Source: Deltaproteobacteria bacterium (lineage in GTDB: Bacteria; Desulfobacterota; Binatia; UBA9968). Taken from it: a DNA stretch of 62,547 nucleotides. Under the pieces are notes generated by a model. That model was given only the letters and a program-made list of their open reading frames with translations, was not told where the DNA came from and made no database searches. Below, piece by piece: positions 39,499 to 47,228 of this stretch (position 1 is the stretch's first letter; every line of letters begins with the position of its first letter). The stretch spans positions 1 to 62,547 of the forward strand of contig JAUYJC010000602.1 of assembly GCA_030688735.1 (NCBI GenBank). Reading direction: 5' to 3'. The translations under genes were made by a program, and so were the position numbers.

Positions 39499-42400
39499 AT
39501 GAACGGCAAGTCGGTTCCCCTCGGCCTCACGCAACTATCCTCCTTGGCCTCGCGGGTTACCCTGTTTTTAAACAAGCGCCGGCTGAAGGTTTGGCTTTGG
39601 TGGCTAGTCGCGTTTTTAATCCTGGCCGCCCTGGTCCTTGTCGAGATTCACACGTCGGTCCTGCAATCCTGGATTTTCACCCGCGTCAATGATGAAGTCT
39701 CTTATAAGCTCGCGGCGGGGGCAAGTTCGAGCATTGCCTTTCCGCGGGCGGGTCCCTTTGACGATCGCCGCGGGTACCCTAGGATCCCCGCCTTCCGAGC
39801 GAGACTTCAGACTCAGGGCTACCGCCTAACGCAACAAACACGCCAATCCGAAACGTTGCTCGATTTGATCCGCCGCGGCGTTTCGCCTCCCTACGACGAA
39901 CGGCCCGGGGCGGGCATCGATATTCGCGGTTTCGACGGCACGCCTTTGTTTCGATACGCGCAGTCGGAGTTTCTCTTCGAAAAAATCGACGATATTCCAC
40001 CACTGCTGGTCAAGACTCTGTTGTTTTTGGAAAACCGCAATCTCGGCCGTCCGAGCACGTCGTGGCAAAACCCGGCCATCGAATGGGAACGGCTTTTCAA
40101 GGCCGGGCTGCTTTACGTCAGCTCCAAGCTTTACCTTCCCGTCTCTGTTCAAGGCGGCAGCACTCTGGCCGTGCAGTTGGAGAAATTTCGCCACTCGCCG
40201 AATGGCCGCACGGATACGCCGGCGGAAAAGTTGCGTCAAGTGGTCGGCGCGAGCCTAAAAGCCTACCGCGCGGGCAAGAACACGCGCGCCTGGCGCGAAC
40301 GGATCATCGTCGATTACCTCAATACCGTACCCCTGGCGGCGGCGCCTGGCTACGGCGAGATCCACGGCTTGGGCGAAGGTCTGCACGCCTGGTTCGGCAT
40401 GCCGCTCCCGGCGGTCGTCGCGGCGCTCAACACACCCACGATGACGCCCGCGAAAGTGCGCGCCTTTAAACATGTCCTGACTTTGCTGATCTCGGTGCGC
40501 GCGCCGTCGGTGTTTCTCAGCGAAGAGCGCGCGTCGCTGGATCAAAAAGTGACGCGGTTCATCGGTCTCATGACCAAGCGGCGGATCATCGATGAGGAGA
40601 TGGCCAAGGCGCTACGGCAAACGCCCGTTGAGTTTTTGCCCGCCGCGCCGCTGCCACCCCAGCCTTCCTCAGGCAAGAACAAGGCGGCCAACGCCATCCG
40701 CGTGGCAATGATGGAGAATCTCGGTGTCACCAACTTGTATGACCTCAATCGCCTCCATGTTGACGTCCAGAGCACCATCGACGTCGAGCTGCAAAAGAAA
40801 ATAACCGACTTTCTGCACAGCCTTACCGATCCGGAAGTGATCCAAGCCAAGGGGCTCAATGGCGAGCGGCTGCTCCAGAACGCCGACCCGGCGAAGGTGA
40901 TCTATTCCTTTCTCCTGGTGGAGCCTATGGCGGAAGGAAATTTCGTGCGCGTCCAGGCCGACAATCTCGCCGCGCCCTTCGATTTCAACAAGAGCGTCAA
41001 GTTAGAGCTCGGCAGCACGGCCAAACTGCGCACACTGACCCATTATCTCGAAGTCATAGCGGAGCTGCACAAAGGACTTGGACAGGCAAGCGATGCGGAA
41101 GTGAACAAGCAAATCGCCGGCGCTCGCGACCCGCTCACCCGCTGGGCCGGCGAAGTCTTGCGCAACGAGAAAAATCTCGCCCTCGAGCCGTTCCTGGAGC
41201 GCGCTCTGGAGCGCCGTTACTCCGCCGACCCGAGCGAGACGTTTTTTACCGGCGGGGGCGTGCACCATTTCGAAAACTTCGAGCGCGAAGAGAATAGCCG
41301 CGTGCCGACGTTGCGCGAGGCCCTGCGCAATTCGACCAACTTGGCTTTCATCCGCCTGATGCGCGACCTCGTCGCTTATCACCGCGCCCGGTTGGCCTAC
41401 AATTCGAACGAAGTGCTTTCCGACCCCGGCCACCCCGAGCGCAAACGGCTGCTCCAGGAGATCGTCGAAGAAGAGTCCTTGCCGGTGCTCCGCCGGGCGT
41501 ACCAGAATTACCGCGGGCAAACTCGCGAGGAGTTGCCGAACCGTCTGATTGGGACGAAAGCCAACGCCAACCGCCGGCTGGCGATTGTCTTTTTTGCCTG
41601 GGCGATCGGCAACGATGAAAAAACCCTGGCCGACTGGCTGGCGCAAAACGGCGCGCCCGCCACCGCGGAGGAGGTCGCGAAACTGTTCCGTGCCTACCGG
41701 AGTTCCCGGCTCAATCTGGCGGATTACGCTTACCTGCTGTCGGTCCATCCGCTCGATCTTTGGTGTGCCGGCGAGCTTTACAAAAACGCCAAGCTTTCTT
41801 GGCAGGATATCTTCGCTCGCAGCCGCGAAGCCCGCCGTGTGGGCTCGGCATGGCTGCTCAACCCGCGCAACCGCCGGGCCCAGGACCTTCGCCTGCGCAT
41901 TCGTTTAGAGAAAGACGCCTTCGCTCGCATGACTCCTTACTGGCAACGGCTGGGATTCCCGTTCAAGACGATGGTGCCATCCTATGCAACGGCCATCGGG
42001 GTGTCATCCGACCGGCCCGTGGCGTTGGCCGAGCTCGTCGGCATTCTGGTCAACGACGGGGTACGCCGCCACGCGACCAGCCTGACCCAAATCCATTTCG
42101 CCCGCGCCACCCCGTATGAAACAGTCTTTGAGCGTACGACCGACAAAGGAGAGCAGGTCTTGGCCCCGGAAGTGGCGCGTACTATGCGCAAGGCGATGGC
42201 CGAGGTGGTCGAACAGGGAACCGCGCGGCGCCTCAGCGGAGTCTTTAAGCTGGCGGACGGCAAAAGCATTAGCGTCGGCGGCAAAACCGGCTCCGGCGAT
42301 AATCGCTTCCAAACTTTCAATCGCGCCGGCGACGTCGTCACCTCCCGCGCCACCAACCGCACCGCGGCCTTCATCTTTTACATCGGCGATCGCTACTACG

Positions 42401-42606
42401 GCGTGGTCACCGCCTTCGTCCAGGGACGCGAAGCCGAGAACTACCACTTTACCAGCGCTTTGCCGGTGACGGTCCTCAAGCTGCTGGCGCCGACGATCAT
42501 CGCCAGCCTCGACAGGAGCGCAACACCGACGTCACCCACCGCTCCGAGCAAAGAGAATCAGGCCGGTGTCACATCGGGCCAGTTCAAGTCTGTAGCATTT
42601 CGATGA
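39499..42606 (+). CDS. Large class A PBP-like protein (glycosyltransferase 51 + transpeptidase-like)
   Basis: PPLLVKTLLFLENRNLG...SVQGGSTLAVQLEKFRHSPNGRT transglycosylase motifs; ELGSTAKLRTL (SxxK) and GGKTGSGDN (KTG). Confidence 0.88.
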   Translation: MNGKSVPLGLTQLSSLASRVTLFLNKRRLKVWLWWLVAFLILAALVLVEIHTSVLQSWIFTRVNDEVSYKLAAGASSSIAFPRAGPFDDRRGYPRIPAFRARLQTQGYRLTQQTRQSETLLDLIRRGVSPPYDERPGAGIDIRGFDGTPLFRYAQSEFLFEKIDDIPPLLVKTLLFLENRNLGRPSTSWQNPAIEWERLFKAGLLYVSSKLYLPVSVQGGSTLAVQLEKFRHSPNGRTDTPAEKLRQVVGASLKAYRAGKNTRAWRERIIVDYLNTVPLAAAPGYGEIHGLGEGLHAWFGMPLPAVVAALNTPTMTPAKVRAFKHVLTLLISVRAPSVFLSEERASLDQKVTRFIGLMTKRRIIDEEMAKALRQTPVEFLPAAPLPPQPSSGKNKAANAIRVAMMENLGVTNLYDLNRLHVDVQSTIDVELQKKITDFLHSLTDPEVIQAKGLNGERLLQNADPAKVIYSFLLVEPMAEGNFVRVQADNLAAPFDFNKSVKLELGSTAKLRTLTHYLEVIAELHKGLGQASDAEVNKQIAGARDPLTRWAGEVLRNEKNLALEPFLERALERRYSADPSETFFTGGGVHHFENFEREENSRVPTLREALRNSTNLAFIRLMRDLVAYHRARLAYNSNEVLSDPGHPERKRLLQEIVEEESLPVLRRAYQNYRGQTREELPNRLIGTKANANRRLAIVFFAWAIGNDEKTLADWLAQNGAPATAEEVAKLFRAYRSSRLNLADYAYLLSVHPLDLWCAGELYKNAKLSWQDIFARSREARRVGSAWLLNPRNRRAQDLRLRIRLEKDAFARMTPYWQRLGFPFKTMVPSYATAIGVSSDRPVALAELVGILVNDGVRRHATSLTQIHFARATPYETVFERTTDKGEQVLAPEVARTMRKAMAEVVEQGTARRLSGVFKLADGKSISVGGKTGSGDNRFQTFNRAGDVVTSRATNRTAAFIFYIGDRYYGVVTAFVQGREAENYHFTSALPVTVLKLLAPTIIASLDRSATPTSPTAPSKENQAGVTSGQFKSVAFR

Positions 42607-42680
42607 GGGCTTCCATGGGAGAGTTTGAGAGATAGCACCCCACACCACTTCCGGATCGTTCAGGGCAGTCAAGTGATAGG

Positions 42681-42754
42681 ATGGATCGAAAGTAATCACT
42701 TTTATTTCTTTGCTGGGAGGCTGGCTTTCAGGAGGGGCCTGAGATTCTTCCCAT
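42681..42754 (+). repeat. Repeat module C, copy 0 (truncated unit)
   Basis: gatcgaaagtaatcacttttatttctttgctgggaggctggctttcaggaggggcctgagattcttcccat, matching 43738-43813. Confidence 0.75.
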
Positions 42755-42787
42755 CCCCTTATTTTTGATCCCGCGCCGGCGACCGAT

Positions 42788-43174
42788 TTACCATTTCAGA
42801 GCACGCGCCTTTTTGATGTGCGCCTGGTAGTAGCTCATTCCGATGTTACGGACGCGCACAACTCTACCCATCCGCTGCACCTGCGAGCGAAAGGCCCTGC
42901 ACCGCAAGAAGCGGCGGATGAACTCGGCAGCTTCGTCAAAAGCGACGTCAAGATACACCAGGCAGTATCCCCGGTGGCACAGGTCGGCTTTGTAAAAATC
43001 GTGATCGCGGGTGAAGAAGGTTTGGCGGCGCAAAGTGTGTAAGAGCGGAATAATCTCACCGCGGTCTTTCATTCCCGCTCGTCCGAGATCTCCGCCAATA
43101 CTTCGAAAACGAACCTTCCACGATCGGAGTAGTAGGCGTTGCGTAGCGACGATGTTCTCATCAAGGATATTCAC
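42788..43174 (-). CDS. DUF5615-like (PIN-like) putative toxin
   Basis: GTG start: (M)NILDENIVATQRLLLRSWKVRFRSIGGDLGRAGMKDRGEIIPLLHTLRRQTFFTRDHDFYKADLCHRGYCLVYLDVAFDEAAEFIRRFL; overlaps antitoxin stop (GTGA). Confidence 0.75.
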   Translation of the reverse strand: MNILDENIVATQRLLLRSWKVRFRSIGGDLGRAGMKDRGEIIPLLHTLRRQTFFTRDHDFYKADLCHRGYCLVYLDVAFDEAAEFIRRFLRCRAFRSQVQRMGRVVRVRNIGMSYYQAHIKKARALKW

Positions 43175-43425
43175 GCCGCGCGCCGTGGCTTGTCGCTCTT
43201 TTCGGTTAGAGCCTTTGAAGCTAAAGCGATCGCTTCGGCGATAGCCGCGTGACTCAGGCGGCCATCGAATTCGGTAGAGATGCGATCCCAATTGTAGCCT
43301 TTGGCGAGCATCGCCAGAACATCTTTGACAAAGATGCGTGTGCCTTTGAACGTCAACTGCCCACCACAAATCTCGGGGTCAGCAACTACATACCGTCCGA
43401 GTTCTTTGCGTTTACGTGCTTTCAT
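43171..43425 (-). CDS. DUF433-family putative antitoxin
   Basis: RYVVADPEICGGQLTFKGTRIFVKDVLAMLAKGYNWDRISTEFDGRLSHAAIAEAIALA. Confidence 0.85.
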   Translation of the reverse strand: MKARKRKELGRYVVADPEICGGQLTFKGTRIFVKDVLAMLAKGYNWDRISTEFDGRLSHAAIAEAIALASKALTEKSDKPRRAA

Positions 43426-43490
43426 AGCGTGCTCCGGGTCTGTCCGATGTATCGAATCTTCGCATACTCTATTGGGCTAGGCAAATCGAG

Positions 43491-43813
43491 AGTGATGGCA
43501 ATTTGCTCTGAAATTCCGCCACCGAGGACTCAAAAAATTCCGCCAACAATGGCGCGCCAACTCGACTTTAAGAGACCAAAGGAGCGGCCGGAAAGAGCGA
43601 ACCGGCCTCGGACCCCCTATCTCGGGCAAAACACTATCCAATGAGAGTGTCTTATCTCAACTTCATCCCGATTTGCGGGTAGGGCTCGACAACTGCCCCC
43701 CGATTGCGGTATGAGGCTTTTGAAATACCTGGCTGTTGGACAGATCGAAGGTAATCTCTTTTATTTCTTTTCTGGCAGGCTCGCATTGAGGCGGGGCCTG
43801 GGATTGTTCCCAT
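43491..43813 (+). repeat. Composite repeat unit A-B-C, copy 1
   Basis: A 43491-43640 matches 45499-45647; B 43635-43732 matches 45814-45911; C 43738-43813 matches 42681-42754. Confidence 0.85.
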
Positions 43814-43910
43814 AGAGACAGGTGTTAAAGATTCTTTTTAATTTAATCTCTCGGGGTCAATTCCCCGCAGCTGGCTGCGCTTGGGATTCTCCGAGTCTTT
43901 TGGATTTTGA

Positions 43911-43934
43911 TACCCCGCAGCTTGCTGCGGGGTA
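43911..43934. repeat. Perfect palindrome TACCCCGCAGC-TT-GCTGCGGGGTA with a degenerate copy near 43860-43888
   Basis: Read directly; partial copy attccccgcagctggctgcgcttgggatt. Confidence 0.85.
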
Positions 43935-44013
43935 GTTCATTGACATCTTTATCTTGTCCACAAAAGTACTACTTGACAGGAAAGATATAGGAGGTCCCGT
44001 TTCTAACTCCGCG

Positions 44014-45213
44014 TCAGAAGGGAAAGTCTCTCAAGTCCCATTTCATGGCGCGCTGCTCCTCGCGATAGGACCGGAGTATCGCCTTTAGCGTTTCAAGCCC
44101 ATCCTTGGACTGGAGGTCACGAATGCTCGCTTCCATGCTGGCGTTGACCTCGTCCATTGCGCGGGCTTCGGCGGGCCCGTTGGTCCGTATAGTGGCACCG
44201 AACGGCCCGTCGATAACGGCGATGGGCTGGTATCGCGGCTGGTACGGGAGTTCGTGAAGTTCCCGTTCTAGGTCTTGAACCTGTTCTTTCAGCGTCTGAT
44301 TGTAGATGGCCAGTTTCTCGTCCGTCAGACGTTCGATGTCGCCTTCTTCACGCTGAATCCATGCCATCTCAAGCCGAAGCAACGTGTGCATGTCGTTGTT
44401 GCGGTAGGCAACGGTGAGTTCCTGCATGAGGACTTCTTTTTGCCCCCTGCGCGCGGCATCGAGTTCCAGATCGGGATGCAGGACCTTGGCAAGCTGCTTG
44501 TAGACTCTCGCAATCGTCTTTTTACGGAGTTCCTCGGCCTGTCTCTCGCGTTCTTCCTTTTCCATCTGGCGTTGAGTCTTGCGGCGCGGCTGGCTGGACG
44601 ACTGCCATTTTTCTTCGCTCTGCCGGAAACGATTCGCCATTTCGGCGGCCTTGGCGGCCATGGTCTCCTCGCTCATTCCGGGCTTGATGTCTGAAAGGTC
44701 GATCTCGATGCCAAGATCGCTAAACACCGTTTCGATTTGCTGGCGCGCCTTCTCGATCTCCTCGCGTTCAAACTCCTCGAAGCCGCGTCCGTGGACGCGC
44801 TCAAACAGCGCCCGAAGGTCACCGTCCGATAATGAGCCCTCCTCGGAAAAGATTCCTTTCAGCTGGTTTGCGATGACCTGGCGCAGCGTTGAACGCGCGC
44901 TTTTCGCCTTCACTCGCTTATCGTCCAGGAAGGCCGCGAGCGCCCGCGCGAGTTCCTTACGCAATTCCGTTTGACGCCGCAGTCGCGGATGAAGGTGTTC
45001 GCCGTAATAGGCAAGAGCATCGTCGAACAGCCGGGTCTCGCGCTCGATTTTCAACCGGAGCGTTTCGATCCTTGCGACCAGACGATTGAAAGTCTGCTGG
45101 GCCTTCGTCAGCGGCCGGCTGTGCCGCGAAACTAACGTTAGGCCCGCGGCCTCTGGTTCCTGGCGCCCCACGCTGTCCTCGAATAACGAAATCTGTTCGC
45201 TCGCCATCGCCAT
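44014..45213 (-). CDS. Atypical J-domain-like protein, coiled-coil rich
   Basis: IARVYKQLAKVLHPDLELDAARRGQKEVLMQELTVAYRNNDMHTLLRLEMAW contains an HPD motif in J-domain-like context. Confidence 0.75.
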   Translation of the reverse strand: MAMASEQISLFEDSVGRQEPEAAGLTLVSRHSRPLTKAQQTFNRLVARIETLRLKIERETRLFDDALAYYGEHLHPRLRRQTELRKELARALAAFLDDKRVKAKSARSTLRQVIANQLKGIFSEEGSLSDGDLRALFERVHGRGFEEFEREEIEKARQQIETVFSDLGIEIDLSDIKPGMSEETMAAKAAEMANRFRQSEEKWQSSSQPRRKTQRQMEKEERERQAEELRKKTIARVYKQLAKVLHPDLELDAARRGQKEVLMQELTVAYRNNDMHTLLRLEMAWIQREEGDIERLTDEKLAIYNQTLKEQVQDLERELHELPYQPRYQPIAVIDGPFGATIRTNGPAEARAMDEVNASMEASIRDLQSKDGLETLKAILRSYREEQRAMKWDLRDFPF

Positions 45214-45498
45214 CTCCCATTCAGTTCAATCTGTTTGGATATCGTGCATCGCGCCGGGGCACAGGTGTGGTCGGGGAGTGTAAAGGGTTCCGCACACGAA
45301 ACATTCCTTCGCTGCGCTCAGCCAGTGTCAGTGGAGCGTATCTCATACCTAGGAATCAATAACCACGATTAGAACCCCGTGCTAATTAGGCCACATTTCG
45401 CGCGGCTCGAATTCAGCGCTAGTATAATTTGGCTCAGGACTACTTCTCTCTGAAATGAACCAAAAACGGGCCGCAGTGCCGAACACTGCCGACCACCA

Positions 45499-45911
45499 AG
45501 TGATAGGAATTTGCTTTGAAGTTCCGCCACCGAGGACTCAAAAAATTCCGCCAACAATGGCTCGCCAACTCGACTTTAAGAGCCCAAAGGCGCCGTCGGA
45601 AAGAGCGAACCGGCCTCGGACCCCTATCTCGAGCGAAACACTATCCAAAAGTATTTGAAATTCGGAAACGAAGAAGAGATCGGAAAAACCATGTTTCCCG
45701 CAAAGACGCGAAGTTCAGAGAATTGAAAAGACATTTTTAACTTTGCGCCTTGGCGCCTTGGCGGGATAAATTTTCCTGGAGTCGCTCTGTTCAACATTTC
45801 CTAGGTAAGTATCTATCCGATACGAGTGTCCTATGTCAACTTCACCCCGATTTGCGGGTAGGGCTGGGCACCTGCCCCCCGATTGCGGTATGAGGCTTTT
45901 AAAATTCTTGG
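45499..45911 (+). repeat. Composite repeat unit A-[166-bp insertion]-B, copy 2
   Basis: A 45499-45647, B 45814-45911; intervening CGCAAAGACGC/GGCGCCTTGGCG-type inverted repeat. Confidence 0.82.
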
Positions 45912-45931
45912 GATACCGAGCGCAGCGAGGA

Positions 45932-46618
45932 TCAGGTTCCTCGTCGATTGCCGAACAAATCGATATGCAGCCGCGGGGTAAACCCGTAACCATGTTCTTT
46001 GCACAGCGCCACGATCCAACTCGCCTTACGCCGCAACGCCGCCGTCGTCGTCCCTTGCGCCATGACCATAACCCGCGCGGGGTCCACCCCGTCAAGCCGG
46101 TCGAGGAGATTGCGAATCTCCGTGAAATCTTGCCGCTGCTCCGCGACAAATTTTAGCTGGTAATCGTAGCCGTCTAGAAACTCTTGCATCACGCCGAAGT
46201 TCAGCCGCCGCGCTTCGTGCATCTTGGCGAATTTCCCCTTCTCTCTTTTCCAGGGTGTGGAATTGGCGAGCTTCGGGCTCATTGAAATCAAATCACAGGC
46301 GACCGGCTTAAAAATGGTCGACGCGGTTTCGATCGTGATATGAGCGCCGGTTCGTTTTAGTGCTTTCATCAGCTCCACGATCTCAGGGGCCAGCAGCGGC
46401 TCGCCGCCGGTGACTACGATATGCCGAGCCGGATACTTCTGAACCTCTCGCAGAATCTCTGCAACGCTCCGCTCCCGCCCTTGCGGCCGCCATGAGGTGT
46501 AGGGGGTATCGCACCAAACGCAGCGCAGGTTGCAACCGGAAGTCCGGATAAATACCGAAGGCATGCCGAGGAGCCGGCCTTCACCCTGGATGGAATAGAA
46601 GATTTCCGAAATGCGCAC
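45932..46618 (-). CDS. queE: 7-carboxy-7-deazaguanine synthase (radical SAM)
   Basis: GTG start; RISEIFYSIQGEGRLLGMPSVFIRTSGCNLRCVWCDTPYTSW. Confidence 0.94.
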   Translation of the reverse strand: MRISEIFYSIQGEGRLLGMPSVFIRTSGCNLRCVWCDTPYTSWRPQGRERSVAEILREVQKYPARHIVVTGGEPLLAPEIVELMKALKRTGAHITIETASTIFKPVACDLISMSPKLANSTPWKREKGKFAKMHEARRLNFGVMQEFLDGYDYQLKFVAEQRQDFTEIRNLLDRLDGVDPARVMVMAQGTTTAALRRKASWIVALCKEHGYGFTPRLHIDLFGNRRGT

Positions 46619-46676
46619 GCTAGGACAGTAACAAAGACATCGGCCGCACGAAAGCGTGCTGCGGGGGGTTCCATGT

Positions 46677-46750
46677 TCAAAGTTCAACGTTCATAGTTCC
46701 GGGTTTGAATCCGAAAACCTTGAACCTGGAACATTGAACTTTGAACCGGC
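46677..46750. repeat. GTTCAA/TTGAAC reiterated inverted repeat
   Basis: gttcaaagttcaacgttcatagttccggg...ttgaacctggaacattgaactttgaacc. Confidence 0.75.
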
Positions 46751-46967
46751 GCGGTTACGCGCGGGACTTTGAACCCACGGTAAATTTGTTCTCTCCATAA
46801 CCAATTGATTGTCGTGTTTTCCAAAAGGTGGGCCATCGTTGATTTTTCAAACAAATTCGCGAGAACAAATTCACCCTGCTTTGAACCCCTTATGTTTGAT
46901 TCACCTGTTTCGTATGTTAGATGTTAAAGGTTGGCGCAGCGGAAGGACTGCCGCGCCACTACCAAGG

Positions 46968-47219
46968 ATGATCCTCATGACCGCGAACAAGGAAGCATTG
47001 CTCGCCGAAGAGCGTAAGCTGCGCAGGTTGCGCCGGGCGATGGATGTCACCGCGACGCTGCTCCGGCAGGTGGATCTCTCGCTGGAGGAAGCGCAAGACG
47101 TCGTGAGCCACGCCAAGCAGACCGCCCTACAGCTCTTTCCCGATAAAGAAGAGACCTTCGATTTGATCTACGGCCCGCGCTTCCGCCGGATTCTCGTGGA
47201 AAAATACCAGCTTCAGTAA
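46968..47219 (+). CDS. Small hypothetical protein upstream of uvrA
   Basis: ILMTANKEALLAEERKLRRLRRAMDVTATLLRQVDLSLEEAQDVVSHAKQTALQLFPDKEETFDLIYGPRFRRILVEKYQLQ; ends 10 nt before the next start. Confidence 0.75.
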   Translation: MILMTANKEALLAEERKLRRLRRAMDVTATLLRQVDLSLEEAQDVVSHAKQTALQLFPDKEETFDLIYGPRFRRILVEKYQLQ

Positions 47220-47228
47220 ATCGCCGCG

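Noticed and set aside
42788-43369. Reported 193-aa ORF as a single protein
   Set aside because: Its N-terminal third is out-of-frame antitoxin sequence; the real start is the GTG at 43174.
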